From Byssothecium circinans (Eukaryota; Ascomycota; Dothideomycetes; Pleosporales; Massarinaceae), in NCBI GenBank assembly GCA_010015675.1, contig ML976987.1, positions 79,875 through 143,874 on the forward strand: a DNA stretch of 64,000 bases, read 5' to 3'. Both the position numbers and the translations under genes were made by a program. Shown here in pieces: positions 29,655 to 42,087 of this stretch (position 1 is the stretch's first letter; each line of letters begins with the position of its first letter). The notes beneath the pieces are model-generated. The model was not told where the DNA came from and searched no databases. It worked only from the letters and a program-made list of their open reading frames with translations.

Positions 29655-31028
29655 CCCGTTCCAGGCACGCAGAAAGTATTCCAAGATCATCCAGCCTATG
29701 GTCCGCCAGAGAAGAAAGTCCAGTTGGAGGGGACCGTCATCGCTATCACGGGAGCGAATAGAGGTTAGTTTATGAGTTAACATAGTACCTCTAAATTGGT
29801 ATTCCTTCGGGAAAAAATGCCGTCGACGCTTCTCACCTTCGTTCAAAAAGGAAACCCGACGCCTCCTTCTCTTCATACTCACATTCTATCCACACGTCCC
29901 TACTCAATATCCAAATTACACCATCCATAAACCCCCTTAAACCCAACTACCTCAACCCCTCCTCTCTGATATCCTAAACCTACCCAGGAATCAGCCTTGG
30001 TATAGCAGACTCTTCCCTCGCCAACAGCGCCGCACGCATCTACTCCCTCGACATCAGCGATCCCGTACGTCATCCCCTTTCCTTCCCTCTTCCACCTTTC
30101 CTCCAATCTCCCAGACAACTAGGAACACCCAAGGGCGAAGACTTCGTAGCCATATCATCCCGCTACCCGAACTGCCTCTTCGCGCTGCACGCAGACGTCA
30201 CAAGCGAACCCTCCATGCAAGCCACCGTCGATAAGATCGTCGACGAAGCGGGTGCGATCCATGCTATGGTGTGTAATGCGGGATGCACGAAGCATAAACC
30301 GACGCTGGATTTTACGCCGGAGGAGATTGGGTGTGAGTCTTTCCATGTTTTTGTTTTCCGTTTATCTCTCGTGTTTATTTTTGAACGGGGTTATGCTTGG
30401 AGGTTGGGGTTGGGGATGGTAGGGTGGTGTGAGAAGGAATTGTGTGGGAGGTGGTTTGAGGAATGAGGTGGAAAAGAAGCGCTGGTTGGGATTTGTAGTT
30501 GTATGGATCGTTTTATTCTGCGCGGATAGCGGCGCGAGGTTTCATCAAACCCGGGGTTAAGGGGTCTATTGTCTTCACCGCATCCATGGCGTCTTGTCGA
30601 CCAAATAAGGTGTGTCCCCTTCCACCCTTCATCTTCCCCCATTCACTCACCCTCGTCACTATCCCCTCTACCTAGCGCACTAATACCCCACACAGCGCGT
30701 CCCCTCAGCACCCTACGGCGCCTTCACAGCCGGCATACGCAACATGGTCCACACGCTCGCCATGGAATGGACCCAACATAACATCCGTGTAAACTCAGTC
30801 TCGCCGGATCTAATCAAGACAGCAATGACTTACTGCGTGCCCCAATAGCCAGACTGGGAGCAGCAACTCCAGTACTATGGCGGCATGCCTAGGCTGGCAG
30901 AGGTCGAAGAGCTGGGCGGCGCATATGCGTACTTGTTGAGTGATGCGGCGAGTTATACGACGAGTATTGACATTCCGGTGAATGGAGTCATTCGCATCTG
31001 CCAAGTCGCAATCACCGGGAAAATTTAG
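29655..31028 (+). pseudogene. Short-chain dehydrogenase/reductase, broken
   Basis: Exon-like blocks spread over 1.4 kb read as a classical SDR: VFQDHPAYGPP then VIAITGANRG (donor at 29764), GISLGIADSSL from 29988, HADVTSEPSMQATV and CNAGCTKHKPTLDFTPEEIG to 30330, GSFYSARIAARGFIKPG then SIVFTASMASCRPNK to 30610, and VPSAPYGAFTAGIRN from about 30698 to 31028. Defects are clear. The active-site YxxxK reads YGAFT, so the catalytic Lys is missing. An in-frame TAG interrupts VPQ-PDWEQQL near 30847. The block before GSFYS also contains a TAG. The family resembles fungal NAD(P)-dependent arabinitol/sorbitol-type reductases, but the substrate is unknown. Some introns have poor borders. Confidence 0.7.
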
Positions 31029-31471
31029 ACGTTCTTGTGTAACTGTTCAATCCCTCACCAATTTAGCCTGGTGCAGGGGTTGACACATCAAAGAAGCGTC
31101 TCAGTTTTTCCGGTGAAGGGTAAGAGGGCGGCACAGACAAGGCGATGGCAGGCATAGGCTCAAATTTCCTTCGACGGTGATGGAGGTTGAGATGTGGCTG
31201 GTGCCCAGAACAAAGGAGTCCGATGCTCGTGAGCAATGTCCGAGAAACGGTGAAAGAGCGTGGCGGTGCATACGATTCCGGGTAAGCGTCAGGTACATGC
31301 AACCCATGTGTAACCGTGGCGTATCAGGCGTCCGGTCTCGGGTCCTATAATCGCGCTCAGACCCCAGCCAAAACCTTGGGTCTGGGTGCCTGGTCCCTTT
31401 TGTTTCTGGGGTTGCGCGTATCATCCTTTCGCTACATCTCCATATAGCATCTGCAGGAGGCAAAATTACCC
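31029..31471. other. Intergenic between convergent genes
   Basis: No feature recognised between the SDR pseudogene (plus) and the membrane-protein gene (minus). Confidence 0.4.
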
Positions 31472-33808
31472 TCAGTCAACCTTCTCTTTCTTTGCCTTGA
31501 TAGTGCGCCGTTCGGGTGCTGATCCAGAGCGAGCCCTCCGGTTCAATCCAGCGTATGGAGCGCCTTTGATGATGGGTGAGAGTTCAGAGGGGACGCCGAA
31601 AGCGCAGTGACCGATCTCTGATAAGCCGTTCATGCCCAAGACTTCGACTTCGCTGTACTCGTTAAGGACACCAAATTGTAGTTGTGTGCTCATAAGTTCA
31701 CTGGGGAACGGATTGTTTCCCAAGCAAGCTCCGCGGCTGATGTCATCGAGTGTCTGATTTCGTGTAGTGACCATAACGCGCGAAAATCCTACGGACCAAG
31801 TCGTGCCGTCTTGCCAGATGGTCCATGCACCAAAAAGGAGGATCATCAATGTTAGTATGATGACGGGTGCGTAACATCCCCATAGTTTGGCTGGATCGTA
31901 GACAAAGGTCGATTGGAAGCGGGTGCGGTTCACTAAGACGCTCTCTTCAGATACGACTACCATCAGCGGCGAGGAGAAGAGTGAGAGTACGGCGTCGGAG
32001 TAAAAGTCCTGGAGCTGGGTAGGAAGGTCCTCGAGCGGCGAGGTGGTGATGTTGCTGACCAGTCGTGTTTGTGTGATCTCTGAGAACACTCGCGGGTAGG
32101 AAGGTCCAGGAAATTCGGGTTCTAGTTCGATTCGTCCCCGCAAAAATCGGCGCATGGATTGGCCTACCGCATGGTATCCGGCAATCTTTTTGTACATTGC
32201 TACATTGAAGGGACTTACCCAGTTCGATGATGGAAATGGGTTGTTGTAGTTGGGTTCACCGTTCTTGAGTTTGGTAAAATTAGTGTCGACAATGGGCGTC
32301 ATGTATTCATGGGTAACCTGGGTGGCGTAATAAGGCTCTGTGTAATTCCACTTCACGGTGTATTTCGTTTCGTAGTGGATGCAATGGAAGATGCGGGGAT
32401 CGTAGCGCGCTGTCCAGTTCTTTGCCAGAGGGGAATCCTTTGGTAATTTTTCCGTGGAGTTGATGGAGTAGCCGATCCACAATACCGGCTCGGATTTGAA
32501 CGTTCCAAGATCATTGGGAATGCCTTTGAGAGGAACGCCTCCCTGGGCAGATAGATAGGGTGCCTGGGGGCTTTTGTATTCGCCCTTGTCCACCTCTGCG
32601 AAGTACAAATGTTTACCCTCTGGGACTAATATGCTAGTGTTGAAAGGCGCACCCATCTGCTTCAGCCTTTCACTATCCTCCGGACCCTTTCCAACCTGTT
32701 CGCATTTGTACCCTGGGCCGACGAAAGAAGTGGTGTACGTGCAGTTGAAATTTCCACCGCATGATGTTTGTCGCGCGTCTTGTCGATTCAACGAATGGTT
32801 TTCAAGGCTATACGCAGTCATGATGGAGACGCGAGTTAGGTCCAGGGATGGCTGGTCATAGTAGTCAAACCAACCCTGCTCCTCCGCCTTAACATCTGTC
32901 GTATTATAAAACATAAGAGATCTCTTCTTGGTTCCGTCAGGTAGAACGAGTGGAGTGCGCCAGTCCCTTAGCGATTCTGCCGCAAAATCTAATGTGGGAA
33001 CCTTGACGATCGCGCTGCTAACTTCGAAAAAATCTCCGAAGGTTAGGGCGCCCGGCGAAAAGATGATTGTCGCAACAGGTACAAGCCATAAGATCAAGGC
33101 TATGATGGTAAGAATCGGCGCCTTGACAATGGTCTCCCAGTTGAAGAAGAGGGTCGGATCCTCGGTGGCGAGGAAAAGCTGGTCGATCGACCAGATTGAA
33201 AGGGCGCGGTGCCGCAATGTCGTCCATAATCGCTGGCGGTAGACTACAATAATAGTCCCACCAAAGGCAACTTTAGAAAAATAGGCAAGTGCGCGACCAT
33301 AGAGGACTTCCCTAACCTTCTTTCCCTCATCCTCAATGGCCTTGTGATGTAGCGAAGAATAGAGAAGATGTTGTCCCACTGCTAGGAACAGTCCGATGAT
33401 GAAAGACAGAACCATGGTAAGCGGTGCTCGTATATGTATAGACCACTGCGCTGCCTGGGTCGATCGGTGCGCGATGAGTTGCTCAGTGACTGTATCCGTC
33501 TTCTTCCGTGAAAACGAAGAGCCAAAAGACGTGGCATGTACAAATTGCGGTCGAGGAGGATAGGGCGTAACGGGCGAATAAGGTCCGGGTTGTTGTCGAT
33601 AGACATTGTCTGGTGAAATTGGCGCTCTGATCTCCTTCATCTGAATTCCCCATCCGTGGTCAAGCTTCTTTGAAAACCGCGACCTCTTCTCTTCTTTCGC
33701 ATCCGGAGAACTTGAATAAGACCTGGGGGTCATGCCATCAACATAGATAGGGCGTGCATTTCCAAATTCGGGCGACGCCAACGGCGACACTGGTGAGTGT
33801 GTCGCCAT
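31472..33808 (-). CDS. Fungal membrane protein of the formylmethionine deformylase-like family, 778 aa
   Basis: A single exon. The N-terminal ~125 residues are Ser/Pro/Tyr-rich and hydrophilic. Hydrophobic segments at about 129-151, 173-190 and 230-250 are followed by a large soluble region (about 255-645) with many N-x-S/T sequons and several Cys, and a fourth membrane segment at about 650-672. A ~105-residue charged tail ends in a Lys-rich stretch. The sequons place the ~400-residue loop outside the cell or in the lumen (inference). The layout matches a widespread ascomycete family labelled formylmethionine deformylase-like; that label has no catalytic support, as no deformylase HExxH motif is present. 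The function is unknown. Confidence 0.8.
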   Translation of the reverse strand: MATHSPVSPLASPEFGNARPIYVDGMTPRSYSSSPDAKEEKRSRFSKKLDHGWGIQMKEIRAPISPDNVYRQQPGPYSPVTPYPPRPQFVHATSFGSSFSRKKTDTVTEQLIAHRSTQAAQWSIHIRAPLTMVLSFIIGLFLAVGQHLLYSSLHHKAIEDEGKKVREVLYGRALAYFSKVAFGGTIIVVYRQRLWTTLRHRALSIWSIDQLFLATEDPTLFFNWETIVKAPILTIIALILWLVPVATIIFSPGALTFGDFFEVSSAIVKVPTLDFAAESLRDWRTPLVLPDGTKKRSLMFYNTTDVKAEEQGWFDYYDQPSLDLTRVSIMTAYSLENHSLNRQDARQTSCGGNFNCTYTTSFVGPGYKCEQVGKGPEDSERLKQMGAPFNTSILVPEGKHLYFAEVDKGEYKSPQAPYLSAQGGVPLKGIPNDLGTFKSEPVLWIGYSINSTEKLPKDSPLAKNWTARYDPRIFHCIHYETKYTVKWNYTEPYYATQVTHEYMTPIVDTNFTKLKNGEPNYNNPFPSSNWVSPFNVAMYKKIAGYHAVGQSMRRFLRGRIELEPEFPGPSYPRVFSEITQTRLVSNITTSPLEDLPTQLQDFYSDAVLSLFSSPLMVVVSEESVLVNRTRFQSTFVYDPAKLWGCYAPVIILTLMILLFGAWTIWQDGTTWSVGFSRVMVTTRNQTLDDISRGACLGNNPFPSELMSTQLQFGVLNEYSEVEVLGMNGLSEIGHCAFGVPSELSPIIKGAPYAGLNRRARSGSAPERRTIKAKKEKVD

Positions 33809-35783
33809 TGTGCTGTGGTAGGTCGAAGAAATCGATTCAAGGTTCCGCCAACGTCAGCATCGTGCTGCAGTGCCGATCAGAGGGCGCGGAGGCCTAGCAT
33901 ATAGTCTGAGGTGCGGGTGAGTGGATGCGAAAAGCAAAAAATGGAAAGAAGAGAGAACAAACGAGGCGGCCTGAGCTTCAGGGTATGTGCACCTCACTTG
34001 AGCTGAGGCTGCTGAGCATAAGCCTTAGTCTGGGGGGCGTTCCGTACATCAACTCAGGCCTCAGAAGGTGTAGAAAATGTGCGGCAACTAAAACGCGCAA
34101 ATTTCCGCCGCTATACATGCAATTGTGAGCGACTGCTGCTTTGGGGTCCCGGGAAGTAATTCTGTTACACTTGAGACGAATTTCGAGACCGAGCCCCACA
34201 GGGACAAGTTAACGTTGGGGGCGGAGTTGAAGAAATCTTACATAGCGCTTGTTGATATAGAGTTAGCTCGAGCGACGAGGGAGTCCGGGCCAGGGTAGTT
34301 CGAATTACAGGTGTAGCGACCCAACGGGAGGGGCGAGGTACATACGATGAAGCGCACCATATGAGTTCGTCCGTGTCTGCTATCTGAGAGCCCGACCTTT
34401 CTCTCCCTCCGTTTGTATATGAGGAGAACTAATGCGCTGGTTCGAAGCTGATTCTCGATGCCTCCTTTTTCGACATTCGCACGAACCCATCACTTGGAGA
34501 GTGCGACCTATCCCGAACCCCGTTCGCTTGGGGCTTGGTATGGATGGGTTCCTTCACTAGTGGTTTTAGCTTTCACTGCATTTTGTTGAACTCGGACCTC
34601 AAACGCAGTTGCGTCGAACATCCGCGCCGTGCCGAGTGAGAGCTAAGTGCCCTGCCGGAGGCAACCATATGAGCGCACGTCTAGGTCCTTCGCTGTGCAT
34701 TTGAACTGAATGTGTGAATAATGCACCAGAGATTGGTATCATGAGCATCAATAAAGCTCGCAGTTCCAGGATTTCATATTAAAGCCATGGCCTGAAGGCA
34801 AGCTTTCCGTGCCGTACATCATGCTTCCAACACGATAGTCAAACGCAGATAAACTCTCCGAGTGTGGGGAAACACGTGCGAACCATTGTGCCGTTTGATG
34901 CCAGGTGTACCGTTCTAGCACAAAGTCATGCGTTCCAAATCGAGTGCGAACAGCGGCCCAAGGCTCAACCTCAGTAGTAAGGACGACACCACGTTAACGG
35001 TGTCATCTATGGGACAACGTAGGTTCCTTTTGGCGATCAAGACCGTTCCGATATCGTAGTGTGAGCGTCTACTGAAGACCCGGAGTAATTAAAGACTTGG
35101 CGGATGCGCTCAAAATGCAAAAACGTTGACGGGCAGATTCCGGCGTCTCTAGGATTAAAACGGAAATGGCTGAAACTATGCGCGTAAATTCATCTACTTT
35201 GCGTAGTCCGAATGGTTCGCAATGCGGTCCTCGCCTTTCTCGTAGATGTAGCCTTGCGAGGCGTGATCCTCCAGCTGGATGGTGGCGGAGACTCCGCGTG
35301 GGGTGTCGGACGACTTGTCGGCTGCAGCATCGCCTTTTTACGGTATCTTAACAGTATCCAAGTAGAAGAGAGACCGCTTCGAGACTCGACGCGATAAGGG
35401 CAAAAACGTGAAATGGATCGGATTGCAACTGTTGAGCGATCATCCGATTCACGCTATACGAAAATGAGTCTTAGTGTATTATTAGTCAGCTTTGCCAAGA
35501 AGTGCGTCATCCGCTATTCCAGTTGGTGAGGTCGCTGTTCACACCCACCTTGCCATTCATCGGATGCATCAGTCCTCTCATAATCCAATGTTGGTTGTTC
35601 TTTTCCGGAAGATATCCTAGCGACCTAGCCGGCACGAAGCCGTGAGATAGCACTGGATGATCACTAGTGCGCGATGGCTTTACAGCGATGCCTTAGGTAT
35701 GAGAAACAAGAGCAGGCGCCCAAAGCAATTGAAGAGAAAATATGTCGTTGCTGTTGACTAAACATTACTAAAGGATGCACGTT
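33809..35783. other. Two-kilobase region without a recognised gene
   Basis: Base composition is near that of the neighbouring genes, so this is not RIP DNA. All open frames are short and on overlapping strands. An inverted pair GAACCCATC / GATGGGTTC lies about 34483-34552. The right end is the 3' region of the glycosyltransferase gene. Confidence 0.4.
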
Positions 35784-38497
35784 TCACAAATATCCCCTTG
35801 GGTTTGAGGGCCCGGCCCAATATATGCTGTCTGCATCACTCCGCAGACTAGAGTGGGTGCTCACAAGCCGCCTATTGTCTTCCCTCCTGCGCGGTGGTGC
35901 TGCACTGAAGTCGAAAGCACCGATACCTTCCTTCTCCCTCGTCAGCGAATCCAAGCGACCATTCATTGGGCCATCCTCGAAGCTGAGCCCAATAGCAGGC
36001 ACAGTGGAAGGTCTGGGCGAATCGGATGGAGTAGGGAAGGGGTTGGTGGATTCATCGTCCGAGTCCAATATGGACTCCCTCTTGGAGCGAACGGTGCGAA
36101 CGGTCATGCGACGACCAAGCCCTGCGGCCTCATCTTCCTCTAGGCGGACCACGACTTCGACGGCCTTTTCGTCCTCGATGATCTTCGGGTGGCGCTTTGC
36201 GAAATATCGAGCGTACTTCCAGAGAGACCAGTAGCAGCTCGCGACGTTGATGAAAGTGAGGACGATCTTGTACGGGACGTAGTACACGTACAGCACCTGC
36301 CAGCTGATGCGCTCCTTCTTGCGTCGCAGATGCACTTCGTTGAAGATGATGACGTTGATCAAGTACATGACGATTGTTGCTCCGAGAAGCAGTCCGCAAA
36401 ACGATGGTCGAACATAGAACGATATCGGCAAGATGAACGGTGTCATAAGGTAAAGGAGCGTCTCGTACACCTGTCAATACGTCAGTTCCCCACTCTTGGA
36501 TGATCGGTCGGAATTACTTGACTCACCTCTTGGAACACAAAGATCTTTGCGCCGATCTCCCACCACCCCATTTTCCAGTTGCAGAAGATGTATGCCATAT
36601 TGTACCACATTCCGTTCACGAAGAAGAAGTTCCACCTTTTGAACCTTTGGCTGAAGATCGTCATCTCGCCGAATCCACCTCTTGAGCCACCTCCGGAGAA
36701 GAAGACTGCAGTCGGTGTCTCGGTCTCGACGAACACCTGAGAGCACATGGTAATTCGGCATCCAAGCTGGCGCGCCGCGTGACCGAAAAACCAATCTTCC
36801 GACACGCTAAATCCAGGATGCTGATGGAATGTATCCATCAGCAACTCTCGGTCCCAAAGTGCAATTGCGCCGTGAGGGAAAGTTGCTGAACCAACGCGGC
36901 CTGCAAAATCTCGCTGTAGACCACTGAGCTTGTACTCCAGGTCTTGAGCTTGCTGGCAATAGTTCCCTTTCGACGAGTTGGGTCCAACGCTCTTGATCGT
37001 GTATCCAAGACACTTTACTCGTCCCTTGAGCCTATCCGTCACAACTGGGAAGTTCTCCGGCAGCGCACAGTCATCGTCAATCAACAGGACATTCTTGAAC
37101 CGTTTTGCAGCATAGCATCCGACGAATTGGGCGACAATCTTGGAGCCCACCGGACACCAGAGGTGATTGACACCATAGGGCCGACATATCTCCTCAGTGT
37201 TATCGAGTGGCGTTGCGCTGTTTCCATTGGCGAGAACGAATATATGCGACCGAGGAAAGACCTTCAGTGCGGCTTCGAGAGTCGCGGCGATAAGGTTGGC
37301 GGACTTGTAGCAAGGGATCAAGAGTGCGGTGTCTTGGACGTTGGACTGGATCTTCGTTTCCTCAGTCATCTCCTGGACAGGAGGATCTTTTTCGAAAAGA
37401 ATGAGCAATGGTGCAAATGCATAGCTAGCCATGTTAGCTCAAGCACCGCCCAAGAAGAAGTAAGGAACTGCAACTTACAACAACGCGATGCCGAGAGTAA
37501 TGGAAAAACCGCCAACGATGACGAACTTGTTTGCAACGACCCAATAAAGCCACCAAACTGCACCATTCCATAACGGTATGCCGATGAGAACAAAATAAAC
37601 AAACAGCAGAAGAAATGCATATAGCCCATATTCGAACGCGATCTGTCCCCACTTCGACCTCTGGAACTTGGCGCCCTTTTTCTTGGCCTTCTCATACGTT
37701 CTCCGGACGGTAGAACTTCTCGTCAGTGTGTGCGAAGCGTTCGTCAAGGTCCTCTGCAGCGCATCGGGTACCACGGCATCAACGAGCGAGCCCATTCTAC
37801 CTCGCTGAGGTTTCCTCTCATCCGGTGTGTAGACGCTTTCGGGGTAGATGGTTGGTGAATCAGAACGGGTGGACTGGTTTCTCGAGAACGGGTTCGATGG
37901 GTCTGCAAAGGGGTCCGAGGCAACACTCGACCTCGTACTGAAGTCGAAAGTATCGGCAGCGGGGCTTTTCTGGGATTTATAAGGGTGGGATTGTGCTGTC
38001 GATGTCCTAGGGCTCAACGTAAGGCGTTCGGTCTGTCCAGGTGTGAACGACATCCTCCAGTTCCTCCTCTCTTCGTATAGTTCTGATAGAGCTTCAGAGT
38101 CATCGCTATTTACTCGCAGGTGACTGCTCTTGTCTTTGAAATTGTTTCGGCTGGTGCTTCGTCGTGGTGCCGTTTCGAGTGAGCATTCCCTGGAATGGTA
38201 TGGTGTTGAACTTCGACTAGGGAGCGTGGAGGATCTTTGGACGGCCGCTGGACGCTTGATTCGAGGAACATGTTCGGACGTCTTGCGGGAGAGAGGGAGT
38301 TGGTTCATGGCCAGGTTCAACTGGCGTTGCGGATCCCAATTCCGTGGTGCTTCACAGTCTCGTTTTGATGTTACGGCACCGGCGGCTTGGAGAAGGTGTG
38401 CTGGGATAACGACATCTTGAACACCGTCGTCGTAGGGAGACGCAGAGTGGTAAGTGTGATGGACGTGGGATTCGTCCGCGGCGAATTGGACGGGCAT
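35784..38497 (-). CDS. GT2: Type 2 (GT2) glycosyltransferase of the fungal hyphal-growth class
   Basis: Three exons: 38497-37479, 37424-36527 and 36470-35784 (867 residues), with GTAAGT/CTAG and GTGAGT/ACAG borders. An upstream in-frame ATG at 38533 would add 12 residues. The N-terminal ~280 residues are Ser/Pro/Arg-rich and disordered, followed by two membrane segments, a GT-A catalytic domain (about 365-610) and further membrane helices with a phospho-type Ser-rich tail. Catalytic landmarks are present: IDDD at 455-458, SED at 548-550 and QRFKRW (QxxRW) at 599-604. This layout matches the conserved fungal GT2 protein shown in Zymoseptoria tritici and Fusarium graminearum to be needed for hyphal growth on solid surfaces and plant infection. 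It is related to processive polysaccharide synthases; the product is not known. It acts at the plasma membrane or Golgi (inference). Confidence 0.9.
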
Positions 38498-38533
38498 TAT
38501 GAGCGAGAGACGAAAACGAAAAGAAAGAAACAA

Positions 38534-41500
38534 TAAGCGAGTGACTGGAAGGAAAGGACGTTACTGAGAGCAACGCGACTGTAGAAGACGCAACTCAAAG
38601 CAGAGCAACCGATGGCGAGGCTACTTCGAAGCAGGGCGACTGACAACGATGCGGAGACGCTGAATATGAAGAGATTCTATTCATGAGAAAACGCCACGAC
38701 TAACTGACAACGATGGTGCCCTGCTATGTACCATAGTGGCCTTCATATTCAGCGCCCTAGCCACAGCGTACCACATACAGGTAGTCGAGAATCGATAGTC
38801 TCTCCGATTAGCTCCAAACATCTGCACTCAGCACAGGCGGCGACCAAGGTCTGACCGGAGGCAAAGAAGGCGTTGGAATGTGCATCACATATTTTTTCTT
38901 CACGCTATACCTCATGATATTGGTGGAGGTGGCTACCGAGACTAGCGCTAGAGCTATCGTCTTATGTGCCTGAAGGTAGTGCCCGATTGGGATAGTGGTG
39001 GCTTACGCTTGTAAATTCAGGGCCTAAAGACTTGCTCAAGGCGGAGGACGCCCAGGGGTACTCTGTCAGTTTAGGCCCCATGGCGTCACGCTGCCTGTAG
39101 GCTCCGCAGGCGGACCGGCTTACTTTTTCTTTCCACCTCTGCCTTGTACGTTATACGGCATTTTGCAGAAACGTCTTCACGGTAGATTTATTCCATCATC
39201 CATGTCGGGGTGATGGGTGCACCACTTCTATTGAATATAGAATCGAAGAACACATTGATCTCAGCCACCACGGCCACGCCTTAGAAGTCGACAAAGATCT
39301 TCAACGGCGGTAAGAAACATAAGCTGAGAATTCTCCCAGGTGAAAGGGAAACCCCTACCAAATCGCAAGCCACCAATCCGGCCAAACGGTGCGCACTAGC
39401 GGAACGACGCGGAAACCGCCCGCCAGCCACGCTAGCCCATGCAAATCTTATACGAGTTTCTCGATCGCCATGGAACCAACAGGTACCGCCTACGCAGTCC
39501 GACTTCCATCACGCCGATGTCATCAACTCTGAAGCAGCCAATCTATTCGTCAAACTTGACCATGACCATGCTACTCGCACGTTCTAGGGTTTCGCTTCCC
39601 GAAGCCCGGAGACGGGGGTACGCGGTGTCCCTCAAAAAAAGTGAATTGGTGCCCGTGAAGTTTTTGCCATATCCAATCTAATCTTTGGAGATCGACGGGA
39701 TTGACGCATGGTGAAGGGCCGGTCTCGTATAGCTGATCCCAGTTCCATGGTGTTCCATTTTGGGGTTCCTGTTACCTAAAATCGTGCTTTTGGGGTTCTT
39801 GACACGGTCCTGTAGCTCTGAGGTTCTCTACGAGAAGCAGGTTTCCGGTGTGCTATATGACGCCGTGGACGCTGTAGGCAACGGCTGCAGTCGAAGACGT
39901 TCCAGCGTGGTGAGTGGTGGAAGAATGAGGGCTTGCTGATGGAGACCTTTGGAAGTACAGAACATGCCTGGTTCCAAACCGTCAACGCGAATTCATCGGA
40001 TGAACTACCGTTCATCCATGAATGACGCTGTACACCGCCCATGATGGAACAAGAGGCATCTTCATGAGTGGTACAAGCAGCTAGCCGACCTGCCACCGAT
40101 ACGAAACCGCGCTGAACGTATGTAATTCTGGAGCAAATAGCCAAGCACACGTGCCGAAATTACACAGTGAAGCTGGGCTGGCTGATCAGTGGTGAGTAGG
40201 CAGGCGTTTCACAAACCCCTATGTCATGAAAGGAGCCTCATTAGACTCTTCTTCTCCAGGGCGTGCGCTACAACGGAAGGGGCGGCAGGTGGAAACGCCC
40301 CTGCACATGGGTCCCCCAGTTAGTTCCAGGGGTTACTTTCATACCCTCGTGGATCATTAGCGGGCAAAATGCCGGCGTTTATTTTTGCGAGTACGGATGT
40401 GATCTGATCTCGTTCTAATGCGTGGGATCTAGGACGACGCTTGATTCAAAAACCACACATACCCAGTCCTCAAAATACGCGTACGTGATTCAAACCACGC
40501 ATTTGGCCACACAGTAACGCTGCGCATGCATGAGCCATCAATACGCGGAGGGGTGAGATCATATCCAAAAATACCCCAAGAGCTGCAGTGTTGGGAAATA
40601 CCGGCATGAGCAATCTACATATTTCCTGCGGTGCGTCCCTTCTTTCCCGGGTTCGAGCAAGTCCTGCGAAGATGTCGTGCGGGCCGCATTATGCAGCAAT
40701 CTATGCAAATTGCGCAACGAAGGCCTGGAAGAACTCGCTCGCAGCTGCGTATGGCGTGGTATGTTGTTATTCTTGGGGAATCTCACGTCTCCCCGGCTCT
40801 CCAGTGCGGCGGAGTCAGCACGCACGTACTATCGTTTCAAGCGCCTGCGGCGTCTTTAGCCTTTATCGATAATCGTTGTCGCTGACTCGCCGGCGGGTAA
40901 GGTTCACCCGGCCGTCGCAGAATCTGGGAATGCGGCTGGGAATGAGTAAGCAAAAGGTGTCGTGGAATCGATTTGTACATAAAATGCGTAGGTAAGAGGG
41001 GCTTGAGACCAGTTAAAGGGTTGCACGAGAACACGTTCTCCAGAAAGCTCGATTCACTTCAGTTTCGACTATCTCTGCCTGCATTGGAACTTGGAAAGAA
41101 CCCGGAACGTGTGGCCCACTTTTAAAAAGCACACTCCTGCTTCGTCATACTAATGTTTTCGTGCTTTTTATCGCCGACCTTGAACTCAATAGTGATCGGA
41201 TAATTGGCTCCGAAGCGAAAAATTCCCCTCACGGACTCTACTCAGTGCTCGCTTTTCCATGTTCACGTGTCAATGCCCTCCTGACTTACATCAGCTCGCG
41301 ATCGGGCACAGGCACGTCAGAGTATTGAGCCCGGACTTCTCTCAGAGCGATCATTGCACTCGCGAGATGGTTCAAGGGAATCTTATCCCCGCAGCGATCC
41401 GCATCTCAACTGATCATGTTCATCGTGTAAGACACAATGCAGTGAACCAGATCGATCGTGGCCGCTCTGTGCAGCAGACCCACGTAGATAGCGTCGGTTA

Positions 41501-42087
41501 GTGATTAGCTTTTCTCCGCTCTTTCTAATTCTTTCCGTCTATGACCACATTGTGAGACGCAGGCGGACTGAAAACCCCTGCGTAATACAGGGTCACAGGC
41601 AACATGGCATGATCTCGGAACTGGTGGCTGTGGGAGAAAGAAGCGAGCACCAGTCTGGCCAAAGAGGAGGCCGCGATGTCAGGCGTGGCGAATCACTTTG
41701 GATCGGAAAGACCCGTCGAGGTTCTCTTTGAAGAAAGGTGAATTTGAGCGGATGTAAGCATCAAGAAGAGAATCACGAATTCATTCTAAAGGTAGCGTAC
41801 ACGCGGAGCGTTCCATCTTACCGGTACTTCGGCTTTGCTCTCGTTAGTAACTATAACATTATCGGCACATTATTTCTCGTGGGCGGCCGTTGCTGTTGGA
41901 CAAATAATCCACGAAGCCACGAAAGCCTTCGGGAACATCGTGTATACCGCATCTAGGAACACCAAAATGATCACAGCCTTTGCGCACTGTTTTGGTTGGT
42001 CAACTTCTTCCTCGCCTGTTCCATACCGAGTGACTATGTAAATACGAAAATTATAGTTATCTGATCTGCTCGAAGGTTTTCCGGGTA
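38534..42087. other. 3.5-kb region without a recognised gene
   Basis: The left end is the GT2 promoter, with repeated CAACG/CGACTG-type words near 38570-38720. I see no domain, spliced gene, tRNA or repeat copy in the rest. Frames such as 39776-40150 (minus) and 40559-40885 (both strands) are uninformative. Confidence 0.4.

Noticed and set aside
39776..40150. 124-codon minus-strand frame
   Set aside because: Composition is not protein-like and no homologous motif was recognised.
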